From CAYNST01 sp964546435 (lineage in GTDB: Bacteria; Pseudomonadota; Gammaproteobacteria; Pseudomonadales; Cellvibrionaceae), in contig CAZJKJ010000047.1 of NCBI GenBank assembly GCA_964546435.1, positions 1-28,177 on the forward strand: a stretch of 28,177 nt of DNA. The letters are read 5' to 3'. The notes beneath the pieces were generated by a model. The model made no database searches, was not told the DNA's origin, and saw only the letters and a program-made list of their open reading frames with translations. A program made the translations under genes and the position numbers. The first letter of the stretch is position 1, and each line of letters opens with the position of its first letter. Positions 1 to 7,688 of the stretch are shown here, one piece after another.

Positions 1-310
1 TGCGTGTGACCACGCGTACGCTTGGCTCATACGATGACGCGAACCCGCTTTTGGCGACGTTTACTGAATAGAGACCGGGGTCGAGCTGTCCTACGACGAC
101 GCGACCTTGTGAGTCGGTTTCTACCGATTGCGTGACACCGGTTTCGCGTTCCCTGATCGTGATCTGCACGGTTGCGAGTGGCCGGTCCGTATTCTGATTT
201 CTGACTATGAAAGTCAGCGCACCGGGCGCCTCTGCGTGGGTAAAAAGCGGCAAGCCAATCAGAAGTGCCAACAGCGTCAACCACGATACGTGTCTAAAGT
301 GCCTGCTCAT
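1..310 (-). CDS. Exported protein with N-terminal carboxypeptidase-regulatory-like domain (partial; possible TonB-dependent receptor)
   Basis: The frame opens with ATG at 308-310 and stays open for 103 codons to the window edge, so only the N-terminus is present. GGAGAG lies about 8 nt upstream of the ATG. The protein begins with a basic n-region (MSRHFRH), a hydrophobic core (LTLLALLIGLPLF) and a likely cleavage site after THA or AEA near residue 27, which is a Sec signal peptide. The mature part (residues 28-103) reads as a beta-sandwich: hydrophobic strands, then TDSQGRVVVGQLDPGLYSV, the signature of carboxypeptidase-regulatory-like/CNA-B-like domains. In proteobacteria this domain at a mature N-terminus is common in TonB-dependent outer-membrane receptors, but the plug and barrel lie outside the window, so that identity is inference. 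The gene is separated from the upstream membrane-protein gene by 352 bp and probably has its own promoter. Confidence 0.72.
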   Translation of the reverse strand, partial: MSRHFRHVSWLTLLALLIGLPLFTHAEAPGALTFIVRNQNTDRPLATVQITIRERETGVTQSVETDSQGRVVVGQLDPGLYSVNVAKSGFASSYEPSVRVVTR

Positions 311-662
311 ATTGCTGTCTCTCCAACAATCACTCGTATTTACGCGCGGAGCTTAGCAGCCACTATGTGACTAAAAAGTCGCTGAAACGTGAAAGCTGCA
401 TCAGGCTGTGTACGAAAAGTGCCTGCGCATCGGTGATGCTGCGTTAAAAACAGGCTCAGAATGCTCATTTACAGCACGTAAACTCCGCTTCTTCGCCTGT
501 TTTTGCCTTGCCTGACCTTCGCTCGACGACTTTTCGTACAGACCCTGGCGCCGGATGTCGGCAATCACATGCATCTTCATAAATCGGTGTCGATGCTTAG
601 GTTGCGCCATTGTGTTTGTGGTCGCGCGTGCGGGCTCGAGCTGCGCACGTGCGACCAGGCTT
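311..662. other. Intergenic region with nested inverted repeats
   Basis: No convincing gene lies in these 352 bp. The stretch separates the stop of the 1338-residue membrane protein (663) from the start of the exported protein at 310, both on the minus strand. It holds the nested inverted-repeat element at 409-540. A small minus-strand open frame across 401-709 overlaps the end of the upstream gene, lacks a clear ribosome-binding site and runs straight through the repeat, so I regard it as non-coding. The promoter for the gene starting at 310 should lie here, but I see no good -35/-10 pair. Confidence 0.6.
409..540. repeat. Nested inverted-repeat element (possible dispersed intergenic repeat)
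   Basis: A perfect 12-bp inverted repeat (TGTACGAAAAGT at 409-420, its complement at 529-540) bounds the element. Inside is a second perfect 10-bp inverted repeat (AAAAACAGGC at 446-455, GCCTGTTTTT at 495-504) with a 39-nt loop. The inner stem has A and T tracts at its outer ends, so it could act as a bidirectional terminator for the membrane-protein gene that ends at 663. The general look matches intergenic repeats common in marine gammaproteobacteria, but copy number cannot be judged from one window. Confidence 0.55.
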
Positions 663-3600
663 TCACGCTTGCGGTTCAGACGGCTTCTCGTTGCGTCGCC
701 AGTACCCATGCACCCCCAGCTGCAACCATGCCCAGCGGATCCAGCGCATAAGAGCGAAGGCGAGCCACAGGGACCACAGCAGCATGGTGATGCGGTATAC
801 CCACAGCGGGACGCTGATCACCCAGGCGGTTGGCAGCGGGCCCTGGGTCTGGTCGTGGTACCAGCGCAGTGTGTGGGCAGAAGAGTGGTTGCCGGTGATG
901 TACATTTCCGGCGAGGCGAGCAGAGAATAGGGAATGCTTCCAACCATGGCCAGCAGCGTCACCACCGAGAAGCCGATCAGCAGGATCTGCATCAGCGCAA
1001 ACTGCGACGGCAGCAGCGGCTGCTTGAGTTTGCCCCGGTATTGCATGGTGATAAACCAGGCGACGATAAGGATCAGCACATACACATTGATGGTGGCCAC
1101 GCCCAGGCTCAACAACAGCCACTCGTAGGATTTCAGCGGCGTCACGCGGCTGCGACCGAGCGCCAGGCAGCCAAGCACCACCACGGCGAACACCCCCCAG
1201 AACAGTACGGCCGGGCCCAGCAGTGGCCCCCCGACCAGGAGCGTCCAGCGGTTCTGGGGCAGGTTCATGTTCAGATGAAGGTTGGTTGCCGGCTGGTTCA
1301 GGTTCAGCGGCGGTGTTCGGGTCATCCATTCCATGCTGTCGGGGGTCTGCCATTCCAGTCGCACCGTATGCTCACCCGGGCGGACCGGAATCTGGAGTTT
1401 CTGTTGACTGTAGGTCAACGGCAGCTCTTCTCCATCGACCACCAACCGCTTGGGCTCCGCGCCCTCCGGCAACGGCAAATAAAACTGTCCGCCGTACGTC
1501 GCCCGCAGCGTAAGTTCAAGGTGATGATCGGTGGCGCGTTTGCCGAAAGTCTGATTGAGCTCTACCTTGTCCAGCGCCAGGTCCGCGCCAGCCACCGGCT
1601 CCGGTCGGGAAATCTCGGCTGTAACGCTTTCACCCGGCCATGGTTGCCACAAATAGTTGAACTGCTCCCCGGCACGCAGTACCGGCGGGATGCCGCTGAC
1701 CGTCGAGTGCCACATGGGACCGGTCACCAGGTTCCAGACTTCGTGCCACTGCTCGGTCTGGGGCGCGGTCAGATTAATGGCGGGCTGAACTGACAGAATG
1801 GATTCCCAACTGGCCCTCTGCTGACCGGCAGCCAGGCGGATGTCCATCTTGCCGTCATCGGTCAGCTGGCCGCTGTTGGGGGCTTCGCCGTCGAGGAGCG
1901 GAATGGCCAGCTGGATCACCCCCGAATGAGGCGCAACCCGCTGCACTTCGGTGTGTACGGTCCATTCCAGGCCCAGCTGAATACGCCGCGTCACTGTGAC
2001 ATAGGCCGGAATCGGGTCCGGCAACAGCTGGTTGGTCTGGCGTTGCCGCGCCACCGTAGCCTGCCGCACCAGTTGCAGGATCTGGCTCGACTGCCGCTCT
2101 GACGGCAGGCCGTTAAGCCGCCAGCCATCGAGACTGTAGGTGACATTGTGGACCGGCATGGCGAAGTCCAGGTCGAGCGAGTTCTTGTCGCCGAGGCGGC
2201 CGGTCAACGTCACCTCCTGGATGCCGCGTTTGAGCGACACCCACAGCTGTTCATCACCATTGCGCAACAACGGCGGATGCACCTTCTGGATGGTGACAGA
2301 TTCGGGCTGCCAGTCCTGAATACGCGACGGTATGGGGACAGCCACATCCTCCAGTGCGTGGATGCGCATCCGGATCTCCAGCTGATTGTCCCGTGCCTCA
2401 ATATGCACCGCTTCGATACCGGCGCAGGATGGCAGACATTTGACGGGTTCCAGCAAACGCTGCCGCAAATCTTCCAGCAAGGCCCCATCGACCATCACAT
2501 CGGCATGGGCCCGGTCGCTGCCAAAGCCGCCGTGCACAACGACAAGCAACATCGCGATGGCCGCCGCACCGCCCGGGGTGCGCCCGGTTTCGACTCTGGC
2601 AAGCGACCAGAAGCGGCGGCCGAGCCAGAGGGCCAGACCGCAGGGCAAGAGCAGCCCGAGCAGATCGCCAAAGCGGTTCCAGAGAGGCGGGATGAGTATC
2701 CAGCCGCTCGTTTCTTCCGCCTGGACCGGGCCGCTCCAGTGACCCCAGGCATGCTGCCACTGCCACATGGGCAGCCCCGGGCCGACCTGTACTTTCTGTT
2801 TGGGATCGTAGTCCGGCATGTTGTAAGTCATTTTTTCCCGCGCCGCTCTGCTGGAAGCGCGGGTCTCCGGCATCGCCTTCAGGGAGGCACCCTGGGCCGT
2901 GTCAGCCATCGGCGCCATCTGCGCTGCGGCCGGAGTCGGTCTTTCCAGATAGGGGGTGGAGTATTGTGCGCTCTGCTCCAGTTGCGGATAGATCACCTGG
3001 CGGGCCTGCTGCACGCCAAACGGCAGCAACACCAGCAACAATACGACGAAGCACAGCACCCCGACTGCCTGTAATGCCCGCCCCCATTGACCTTTCACGT
3101 GGGGCAGCAGGGCGAGCACGGTGAGAATGGCCAGCCAGCTCATCAATGGAGCCTGATCACGCTGATAGGTGAACAGCAAAGTAACCAGAGCCAGCGCGCC
3201 GCAGGCCGGATTGATAACCCGGGCGAGCGCGACGGTAATGATCAGCACCAGAAATATGTCCCAGAGATTCCAGCCACTCAACCAGGTGCCACCGACATTA
3301 TCGGCACCGCTGACATGGAAGGCGGACCAGCCGGGGGGCAGATACACCGTCTGGCGCACGCTTTCAAAAGTTTCCTGCCAACCGCTGACCGGAAGGTCGT
3401 GAACCTGGTCGACGCGGCTGACGGCACTGAGCTGTACATCCTGGGTACGAATTTCGACGCCGGCGGTGTCTTTGTCTTCCAGCTGGGTGATCAGTTGCGG
3501 TTTGCCCGCAAGTTCAACCCGCCCTAACCGGTAAGCCGGGTGCACATCGAGTCGCCAGTGATTCTGCAGGCGCCCCTGAATGGAATCCTTGATGGTGGCA

Positions 3601-4679
3601 CCGCCGCCACCGAAATCCAGCCACATCTCTTTGGTGAGGCTGAGCTGATTGGCGGCGGGATTGGGATCGCCCCGATGAGTGACGTCGAAGGTGAGGCGAC
3701 TGTCCGGAGTGACAAGGTAGGCCGGCAGATGCCGCCATGCTTCCGGCAATTGGGTCTGGGAGGCATCGATCAGGGAAGCGCCTTCGACCTGAATGGTGCG
3801 CAGGGCGGGCTGGGTTTCCACGGCCCAGATTTCCTGAGCTGGCCAGTCGGCGCCCTGGGGCGTCACCGCAAATTCCCGCAGGTCGGTACTGTGATTGGCG
3901 AGGAGCTGAATGGTCCAGCGGCCCGGCTGCAGCTGCACACGCAGCTGCCCGTCCGCTTCGATCCGGGCCGGCAAGGGACTATTGAGTTCCACCAGCCGGA
4001 ATCCGGGCAGCACGACCGGGCCTGTCTGCAGTTCACGCTCGCGCCCGCTGACGATGAGCTGGATGTGCGTCTCCATCTCCAGGGGAATTGTGTCGGTCAG
4101 CTTGCGGAATACCGACAGGGAAACCTGATCGCGCTCCGCCACCGAAGGCGCGGTTTCTGCCATTTCCCGAGCCAGGAGCAGCGTGGTGGCATTGGCAAGA
4201 CTGGGCTGCTCGACACGCTGTCCGTCCCGGGTAAGTTTGAGCAGGCCGGTGAGCGCCGGGATACCGAGGGTTTGTGGTGGCGCCGCCCATTGCCACTCCC
4301 CGCGAATTTCGTAGCGGCCTGATTGCAAGCGGACCGCCGGTTCGCCTTCCCGGGTCGCAATCATTTGCGCCTGCTGGTTGGCCGTCACTTTTTGCGGCCA
4401 GTGGGCGTCGCTTCCGGGTAGCGTAATCCACGCCGGGGCGAGCACTTCCACCTGATAGCTGAACTGTCCGCCACTGCGGTGAATGTCCAGTTCCAGCCGG
4501 GTCGGCCAGACACATTCATGGCGGAGTTCGTTGTAAAAGACGGGGCATTCAGTTTGGGGGTGATCGTGCAGGACCCAGCTCTTCCACTCTTGCAATACGG
4601 GGGGAATGTCCGCCTGAGCCACGGCTTTGTGAGTGATTAACAGGCTCATTAGTATTGTTATTATCAAGACCGCGCGCAT
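663..4679 (-). CDS. Large exported multi-spanning membrane protein, function unknown (1338 aa)
   Basis: I do not recognise a named family. The protein starts with a Sec signal peptide (residues 1-21, ending AVA/QA). A long, beta-rich, probably periplasmic region follows to about residue 470, then a cluster of hydrophobic segments at about 472-490, 493-505, 511-527 and 536-556. Next are a Pro/Ala/Met-rich linker (about 575-625), two more hydrophobic segments (about 662-688 and 704-718) and a second large soluble beta-rich region (about 725-1130). The C-terminus carries four hydrophobic segments near 1153-1175, 1187-1211, 1228-1252 and 1287-1312. The layout is two periplasmic domains alternating with membrane bundles. 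ATG at 4679 has a perfect AGGAGG 5 nt upstream and a TATAAT box nearby, so the start is well supported. The gene stands alone, separated from its neighbours by 125 and 352 bp. A role in envelope sensing or transport would be guesswork. Confidence 0.85.
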   Translation of the reverse strand: MRAVLIITILMSLLITHKAVAQADIPPVLQEWKSWVLHDHPQTECPVFYNELRHECVWPTRLELDIHRSGGQFSYQVEVLAPAWITLPGSDAHWPQKVTANQQAQMIATREGEPAVRLQSGRYEIRGEWQWAAPPQTLGIPALTGLLKLTRDGQRVEQPSLANATTLLLAREMAETAPSVAERDQVSLSVFRKLTDTIPLEMETHIQLIVSGRERELQTGPVVLPGFRLVELNSPLPARIEADGQLRVQLQPGRWTIQLLANHSTDLREFAVTPQGADWPAQEIWAVETQPALRTIQVEGASLIDASQTQLPEAWRHLPAYLVTPDSRLTFDVTHRGDPNPAANQLSLTKEMWLDFGGGGATIKDSIQGRLQNHWRLDVHPAYRLGRVELAGKPQLITQLEDKDTAGVEIRTQDVQLSAVSRVDQVHDLPVSGWQETFESVRQTVYLPPGWSAFHVSGADNVGGTWLSGWNLWDIFLVLIITVALARVINPACGALALVTLLFTYQRDQAPLMSWLAILTVLALLPHVKGQWGRALQAVGVLCFVVLLLVLLPFGVQQARQVIYPQLEQSAQYSTPYLERPTPAAAQMAPMADTAQGASLKAMPETRASSRAAREKMTYNMPDYDPKQKVQVGPGLPMWQWQHAWGHWSGPVQAEETSGWILIPPLWNRFGDLLGLLLPCGLALWLGRRFWSLARVETGRTPGGAAAIAMLLVVVHGGFGSDRAHADVMVDGALLEDLRQRLLEPVKCLPSCAGIEAVHIEARDNQLEIRMRIHALEDVAVPIPSRIQDWQPESVTIQKVHPPLLRNGDEQLWVSLKRGIQEVTLTGRLGDKNSLDLDFAMPVHNVTYSLDGWRLNGLPSERQSSQILQLVRQATVARQRQTNQLLPDPIPAYVTVTRRIQLGLEWTVHTEVQRVAPHSGVIQLAIPLLDGEAPNSGQLTDDGKMDIRLAAGQQRASWESILSVQPAINLTAPQTEQWHEVWNLVTGPMWHSTVSGIPPVLRAGEQFNYLWQPWPGESVTAEISRPEPVAGADLALDKVELNQTFGKRATDHHLELTLRATYGGQFYLPLPEGAEPKRLVVDGEELPLTYSQQKLQIPVRPGEHTVRLEWQTPDSMEWMTRTPPLNLNQPATNLHLNMNLPQNRWTLLVGGPLLGPAVLFWGVFAVVVLGCLALGRSRVTPLKSYEWLLLSLGVATINVYVLILIVAWFITMQYRGKLKQPLLPSQFALMQILLIGFSVVTLLAMVGSIPYSLLASPEMYITGNHSSAHTLRWYHDQTQGPLPTAWVISVPLWVYRITMLLWSLWLAFALMRWIRWAWLQLGVHGYWRRNEKPSEPQA

Positions 4680-4712
4680 AGTCCCTCCTGACGCCGATTG
4701 GAATGTTCCGTG

Positions 4713-4741
4713 ATTATAGACTTGCGCGCTGGCATCCAGCT
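4713..4741 (-). promoter_or_regulatory. Candidate sigma-70 promoter for the 1338-aa membrane protein
   Basis: On the minus strand a perfect TATAAT (4713-4718) sits 33 nt before the ATG, with AGGAGG between them. The -35 position at 17-bp spacing (4736-4741) reads AGCTGG, a poor match, so the promoter may depend on an activator. Predicted transcription starts near 4706, giving a leader of about 26 nt. Confidence 0.45.
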
Positions 4742-4761
4742 AACGGGGAATGTGCAACGTC

Positions 4762-4783
4762 CAGGGTGCCTATTGGCACCCTG
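4762..4783 (-). terminator. Stem-loop after the Gfo/Idh/MocA gene
   Basis: A perfect 9-bp stem (CAGGGTGCC / GGCACCCTG) with a 4-nt loop lies 21 nt past the stop codon of the oxidoreductase gene and before the promoter of the next gene. No U-tract follows on the minus transcript, so it may be a weak terminator or an mRNA-end-stabilising hairpin rather than a classical intrinsic terminator. Confidence 0.45.
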
Positions 4784-4804
4784 TAACGGATTTCAGTCAG
4801 AAAA

Positions 4805-5902
4805 TTAACCGAGCTTGATTTTCTTGCCGCCGGCCGCAGCGGATTTCAGCGCGGCTTCGACAATGCGGATATCGTTCAGACCATCTTCCCCCGGCACCAT
4901 CACTGGCGTGTTGTTGATGATCGCCAGTGCGTCATCGTCCATTTGCGCGGTCTGCTGGTTGACAACCTGCTTGTTCAGTTGCTTGCCGTCGCTGGTGTCG
5001 CCCCGCACTCCGGTATAACTTTGCATCGGCTCGACTTGATACCAGCCTTTCTCGCACTCCACCCGCAAAATGTTGTACTGCTTGCCTACGCTGGTTTCGC
5101 AGAAAGCCGTCAGACCATCGCCAAAATCGAGTTGCAGATTAGTGGTTTCATCGGCCTTCTTGAACAGGCCCGGTCGCGAATTCTCGTGCTGTGCGGATAC
5201 GGCGATCGGCTCTTTGCCGGTGGTGAAGCGCGCGGCATTGATGGGATACACCCCCATGTCATAGAGTGCACCGCCGCCTTTGCTGCGGTCCATGCGCCAG
5301 TCGCCCAGAGGCGCTCCAGAGCCGGCATAACCCGCCTTGGCGATGACTTTATTAATGGCCCCGTAGGGCTTTTCCTGTGCCCAGTTAATCATGGTGCGCG
5401 TGTTGGGCTCGTGCTGCATGCGATAACCGATACTGAGTTTCACTTTGTTTTTCTGACAGGCATCGATAATTGACTGACACTCCCTGACCGTCATGGCCAT
5501 GGGCTTTTCGCACCAGACATGCTTGCCGGCGTTCGCGGCAATAATCGCGTATTTGGCGTGCAGGAACGTCGGCACCACGATATAAACCACGTCGATGTCG
5601 GGGTTTTCAGCAATCTTGTGCAGGTTTTTGTAGGAGTAAACGTTTTTGTCCGCAATGCCATATTGCTTCTGCCATTGCGGAATTTTTTCCGGCGAGCCGG
5701 TGACTATGCCGCGCAATTCGCAGTACTGCGCCAACTGCAGGGCGGGGGCAAGCTGGTGGGTGCTGTAGCCACCGAGCCCGACCAAAGCGATACCGAGTTT
5801 GCGTTTGGGCGCTGTGCTGGCAAGTGCCTGCAGGGGCAGAAAGTGTGACAGTGGCAGGGCACATGCCGAGGTGAGCAGGCGGCGGCGGTCAAAAGGTTTC
5901 AT
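4805..5902 (-). CDS. Tat-exported Gfo/Idh/MocA family oxidoreductase
   Basis: This 365-residue protein is an NAD(P)-dependent sugar or polyol oxidoreductase of the Gfo/Idh/MocA family. The N-terminus has a twin-arginine motif (DRRRLL, residues 5-10), a modest hydrophobic stretch and a cleavage region near residue 28, as in periplasmic glucose-fructose oxidoreductase, which is exported folded with its cofactor bound. The Rossmann fold follows: GLGGYS at 42-47 for dinucleotide binding, and the family signature CEKPMA at 131-136. The C-terminal domain carries GGGALYDMGVYPIN (209-222), containing the usual catalytic/substrate-binding Asp and Tyr region. Length is typical. The start ATG has only a GAGAG-type Shine-Dalgarno. 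It has no operon partner: gaps of 119 and 125 bp flank it. Substrate is unknown; a sugar or glycan-derived compound in the periplasm is the likeliest. Confidence 0.88.
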   Translation of the reverse strand: MKPFDRRRLLTSACALPLSHFLPLQALASTAPKRKLGIALVGLGGYSTHQLAPALQLAQYCELRGIVTGSPEKIPQWQKQYGIADKNVYSYKNLHKIAENPDIDVVYIVVPTFLHAKYAIIAANAGKHVWCEKPMAMTVRECQSIIDACQKNKVKLSIGYRMQHEPNTRTMINWAQEKPYGAINKVIAKAGYAGSGAPLGDWRMDRSKGGGALYDMGVYPINAARFTTGKEPIAVSAQHENSRPGLFKKADETTNLQLDFGDGLTAFCETSVGKQYNILRVECEKGWYQVEPMQSYTGVRGDTSDGKQLNKQVVNQQTAQMDDDALAIINNTPVMVPGEDGLNDIRIVEAALKSAAAGGKKIKLG

Positions 5903-6021
5903 AGGCCATTCTCTCGATGGTTCGCGGGACGGTTTTTACGCAGCAACGATCAAAACGCGCAAACACCGCAGTGGACAGAACAATACGGATTGCGAAGGTT
6001 CAGACGGATTCACCCCGCCTG

Positions 6022-6594
6022 TCAATGGCCGGACATCGCGCCCAGATATTCAGTGAAATCCAGACCGGCCGTCATCTTTACGTGATCAATAAATTTTGCG
6101 ATTCGCAAATGATGGTTGAAGGCGAATTCCAGCTCTTTGATTTTGTCGAGCGGTTGCCAGCAGATATCCATGGTCTCGTTCGGTTCATTGTAGGCATTGG
6201 AGACGGCGGGCAATTCCGCGCAGGTTGCCACCAGGCCGTGATGGATGGTGACGTTCTGCTTGCTGAAATTCGGCTCGGAGTTGACATCCCAGGGCGCGTC
6301 AAACCAGGCAGCCTGGGCATCCGGCAATATGGGAAACAGATTGACACCACACTCCTCCCAGACTTCGCGTACGGCTGCCTGAGAGGTATTTTCATCGTAG
6401 TCGAGATAGCCACAGGGCAGATTCCAGTAGCCCTGAAAATCCGGCACACCGATGCCACGGCGATTGATGAGGATGTAGGGATGATGCTTCACCACCAGAA
6501 CCACGCTCACCACCACGGCAACGCTGCGCGACACCCACAATTCGCGCCCATCGGCCGTAATTACACATTCATTCTTCCGGTTTCTGAATTTCAC
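6022..6594 (-). CDS. Nudix hydrolase
   Basis: The 190-residue protein contains a complete Nudix box at residues 62-84 (G-x5-E-x7-R-E-V-W-E-E-C-G-V), with the Glu residues that bind Mg2+ or Mn2+. Nudix enzymes hydrolyse nucleoside diphosphates linked to another moiety, such as ADP-ribose, NADH or oxidised nucleotides; the substrate here cannot be read from sequence. The core domain spans about residues 22-160. The first 20 residues (MKFRNRKNEC and following) look like a short basic or zinc-ribbon-like remnant with a single Cys. The start codon is GTG at 6592-6594, supported by GGGAG 7 nt upstream; no upstream ATG fits. It lies between the TonB-like gene (125-bp gap with a hairpin) and the oxidoreductase gene (119 bp) and probably forms its own transcription unit. 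Confidence 0.9.
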   Translation of the reverse strand: MKFRNRKNECVITADGRELWVSRSVAVVVSVVLVVKHHPYILINRRGIGVPDFQGYWNLPCGYLDYDENTSQAAVREVWEECGVNLFPILPDAQAAWFDAPWDVNSEPNFSKQNVTIHHGLVATCAELPAVSNAYNEPNETMDICWQPLDKIKELEFAFNHHLRIAKFIDHVKMTAGLDFTEYLGAMSGH

Positions 6595-6637
6595 TGCGGT
6601 CTCCCGAGGTCGGCACCGTGCCGCCGCCAGTGGCAGG

Positions 6638-6646
6638 ATTATGCCA
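6638..6646 (-). promoter_or_regulatory. Candidate extended -10 promoter for the Nudix gene
   Basis: The minus strand reads TGGCATAAT here: CATAAT (5 of 6 consensus) at 6638-6643 with an upstream TG at the extended -10 spacing. No good -35 hexamer is visible at 16-18 bp, which is acceptable for extended -10 promoters. The predicted leader is about 35-40 nt and contains the GGGAG ribosome-binding site before the GTG start. Confidence 0.35.
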
Positions 6647-6688
6647 CGGCTTCACAAGAAATCATGTACCAAAGAATCGACGATAAGC

Positions 6689-6714
6689 CGTGGTGGGCAC
6701 CTAAGCCCACCGCG
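6689..6714 (-). terminator. Hairpin after the TonB-like gene
   Basis: A 10-bp stem (one G-U wobble) around ACCTAA starts 5 nt after the stop codon of the TonB-like gene; its core is GGTGGGC/GCCCACC. It lacks a strong U-tract. One arm (6685-6693) can also pair perfectly over 9 bp with 6644-6652, so two alternative folds exist. Confidence 0.45.
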
Positions 6715-6719
6715 CAGAA

Positions 6720-7688
6720 TCAGTTGGGCAGGAAATCGTAGGTGTAATTCAAGGTGGTTTTGAGCACCTCCGCTGCGCCGAAATCGATAAAACGGATGGC
6801 AGCGAGAATCTTCCGTTCCAGATCCGGATCTTTCAGCTCGCTTGAAACCACCTGGGCGTCGGACACCGAACCATCCGGTTCGATCACGATTTTGAATTCC
6901 ACTTTACCCCGCAGTGCCGGGTTCTTTCGCAACTCACGCGCGTAGATGCTGTAGATACGCCCTTTGGCCGCATCGAGTTTCTGGCGAACGCCGTCAGTCG
7001 CCCGATATTGACTGTCGCCGCTGGAGCGGGTTTCACGGGCCTTGCCGGCCGCCGCGCTGACGTCTGCCATCTTGCTCTCGACCGTTGTGGTTTCCCGGCC
7101 GGACAGGGCGACACCGCCGGTATCCCGGCTGAGCGCGGCGGTATTGATACCGCCGCTGCGAGACTTGGCACCGCTGGTGATCACGCTGCGATCGACGCTG
7201 GCTGCCTCGCCAGTGGCGCGCGTGAGACTGGCATTCGCCGGTTTGACATCGCTGACATCAAGCGCGTCCCGCATCGCCGCCAAATCATCCTGAAATTGCA
7301 GGACGCCGCTTTTTTTGGCCTGCTCCTGGGCCTTTTTCAGCTTGACCGGTTCGGGCTCCGGCTTGGGTTCCGGTTTGGGCTCGGGTTTGGGTTCCGGTTT
7401 GGGTTCTTCCGGTTTCGGCTCAGGCTTTTTCTCTTCCTTGGGCGGTGGTGGTGGGGGCGGAGGCGGTTTGGGCAGCTCCTTTTTTTCCATCACCACCCGC
7501 GCCAGTTGTGGCGGCAGCTTTTCCAGTTCCTCGCGCTTGGGTTCCGGCACATCGATCAGCGGGATGATGACACCTAACAGAAAAAACAGGCCCAGCAATA
7601 CCGCGAGAATACGTCGAAAATTCCGGTCTTCCAGCGCCGAACTGCTCCAGGGCAGGGTGGAATTGAGTGCTGCAGCAGCCACGGTCAA
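6720..7688 (-). CDS. TonB-like energy transducer with AgmX/PglI-type C-terminal domain
   Basis: The 322-residue protein has TonB architecture: a short cytoplasmic N-terminus, one transmembrane helix (about 26-46), a proline-rich spacer (73-114: a run of nine prolines, then KPEP repeats), a low-complexity Ser/Thr/Ala linker and a globular C-terminal domain (about 239-322). That last domain follows the AgmX/PglI pattern: GRIYSIYARELRKNP, GKVEFKIVIEPDGSV, a conserved VVSSEL and a final aromatic-rich strand ending YDFLPN. By family precedent it is anchored in the inner membrane, energised by ExbB/ExbD, and reaches through the periplasm to an outer-membrane partner. It overlaps the upstream exbD by 4 nt (ATGA), indicating translational coupling, and is the last gene of the cluster. 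It is unlikely to be the TonB for iron receptors, because its C-terminal domain differs from classical TonB and it sits with TPR proteins. Confidence 0.85.
   Translation of the reverse strand: MTVAAAALNSTLPWSSSALEDRNFRRILAVLLGLFFLLGVIIPLIDVPEPKREELEKLPPQLARVVMEKKELPKPPPPPPPPPKEEKKPEPKPEEPKPEPKPEPKPEPKPEPEPVKLKKAQEQAKKSGVLQFQDDLAAMRDALDVSDVKPANASLTRATGEAASVDRSVITSGAKSRSGGINTAALSRDTGGVALSGRETTTVESKMADVSAAAGKARETRSSGDSQYRATDGVRQKLDAAKGRIYSIYARELRKNPALRGKVEFKIVIEPDGSVSDAQVVSSELKDPDLERKILAAIRFIDFGAAEVLKTTLNYTYDFLPN
7353..7400 (-). repeat. 12-bp tandem repeat in the proline-rich linker
   Basis: Four near-identical 12-bp units (plus-strand consensus GGGTTCCGGTTT) run in frame at 7353-7364, 7365-7376, 7377-7388 and 7389-7400, encoding KPEP units of the TonB-like protein. 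Degenerate copies continue to about 7440. The length could vary between strains by slippage without breaking the frame. Confidence 0.8.

Noticed and set aside
401..709. Minus-strand open frame of 102 codons in the left intergenic region
   Set aside because: It overlaps the 3' end of the membrane-protein gene, reads through the nested inverted repeats and has no clear Shine-Dalgarno. A translated repeat is the simpler reading.
555..1793. Plus-strand open frame of 412 codons
   Set aside because: It is antisense to the well-supported 1338-residue membrane-protein gene, has no signal, domain or ribosome-binding site, and is rich in Gln, His and Arg as expected from reading the complement of a GC-rich gene.
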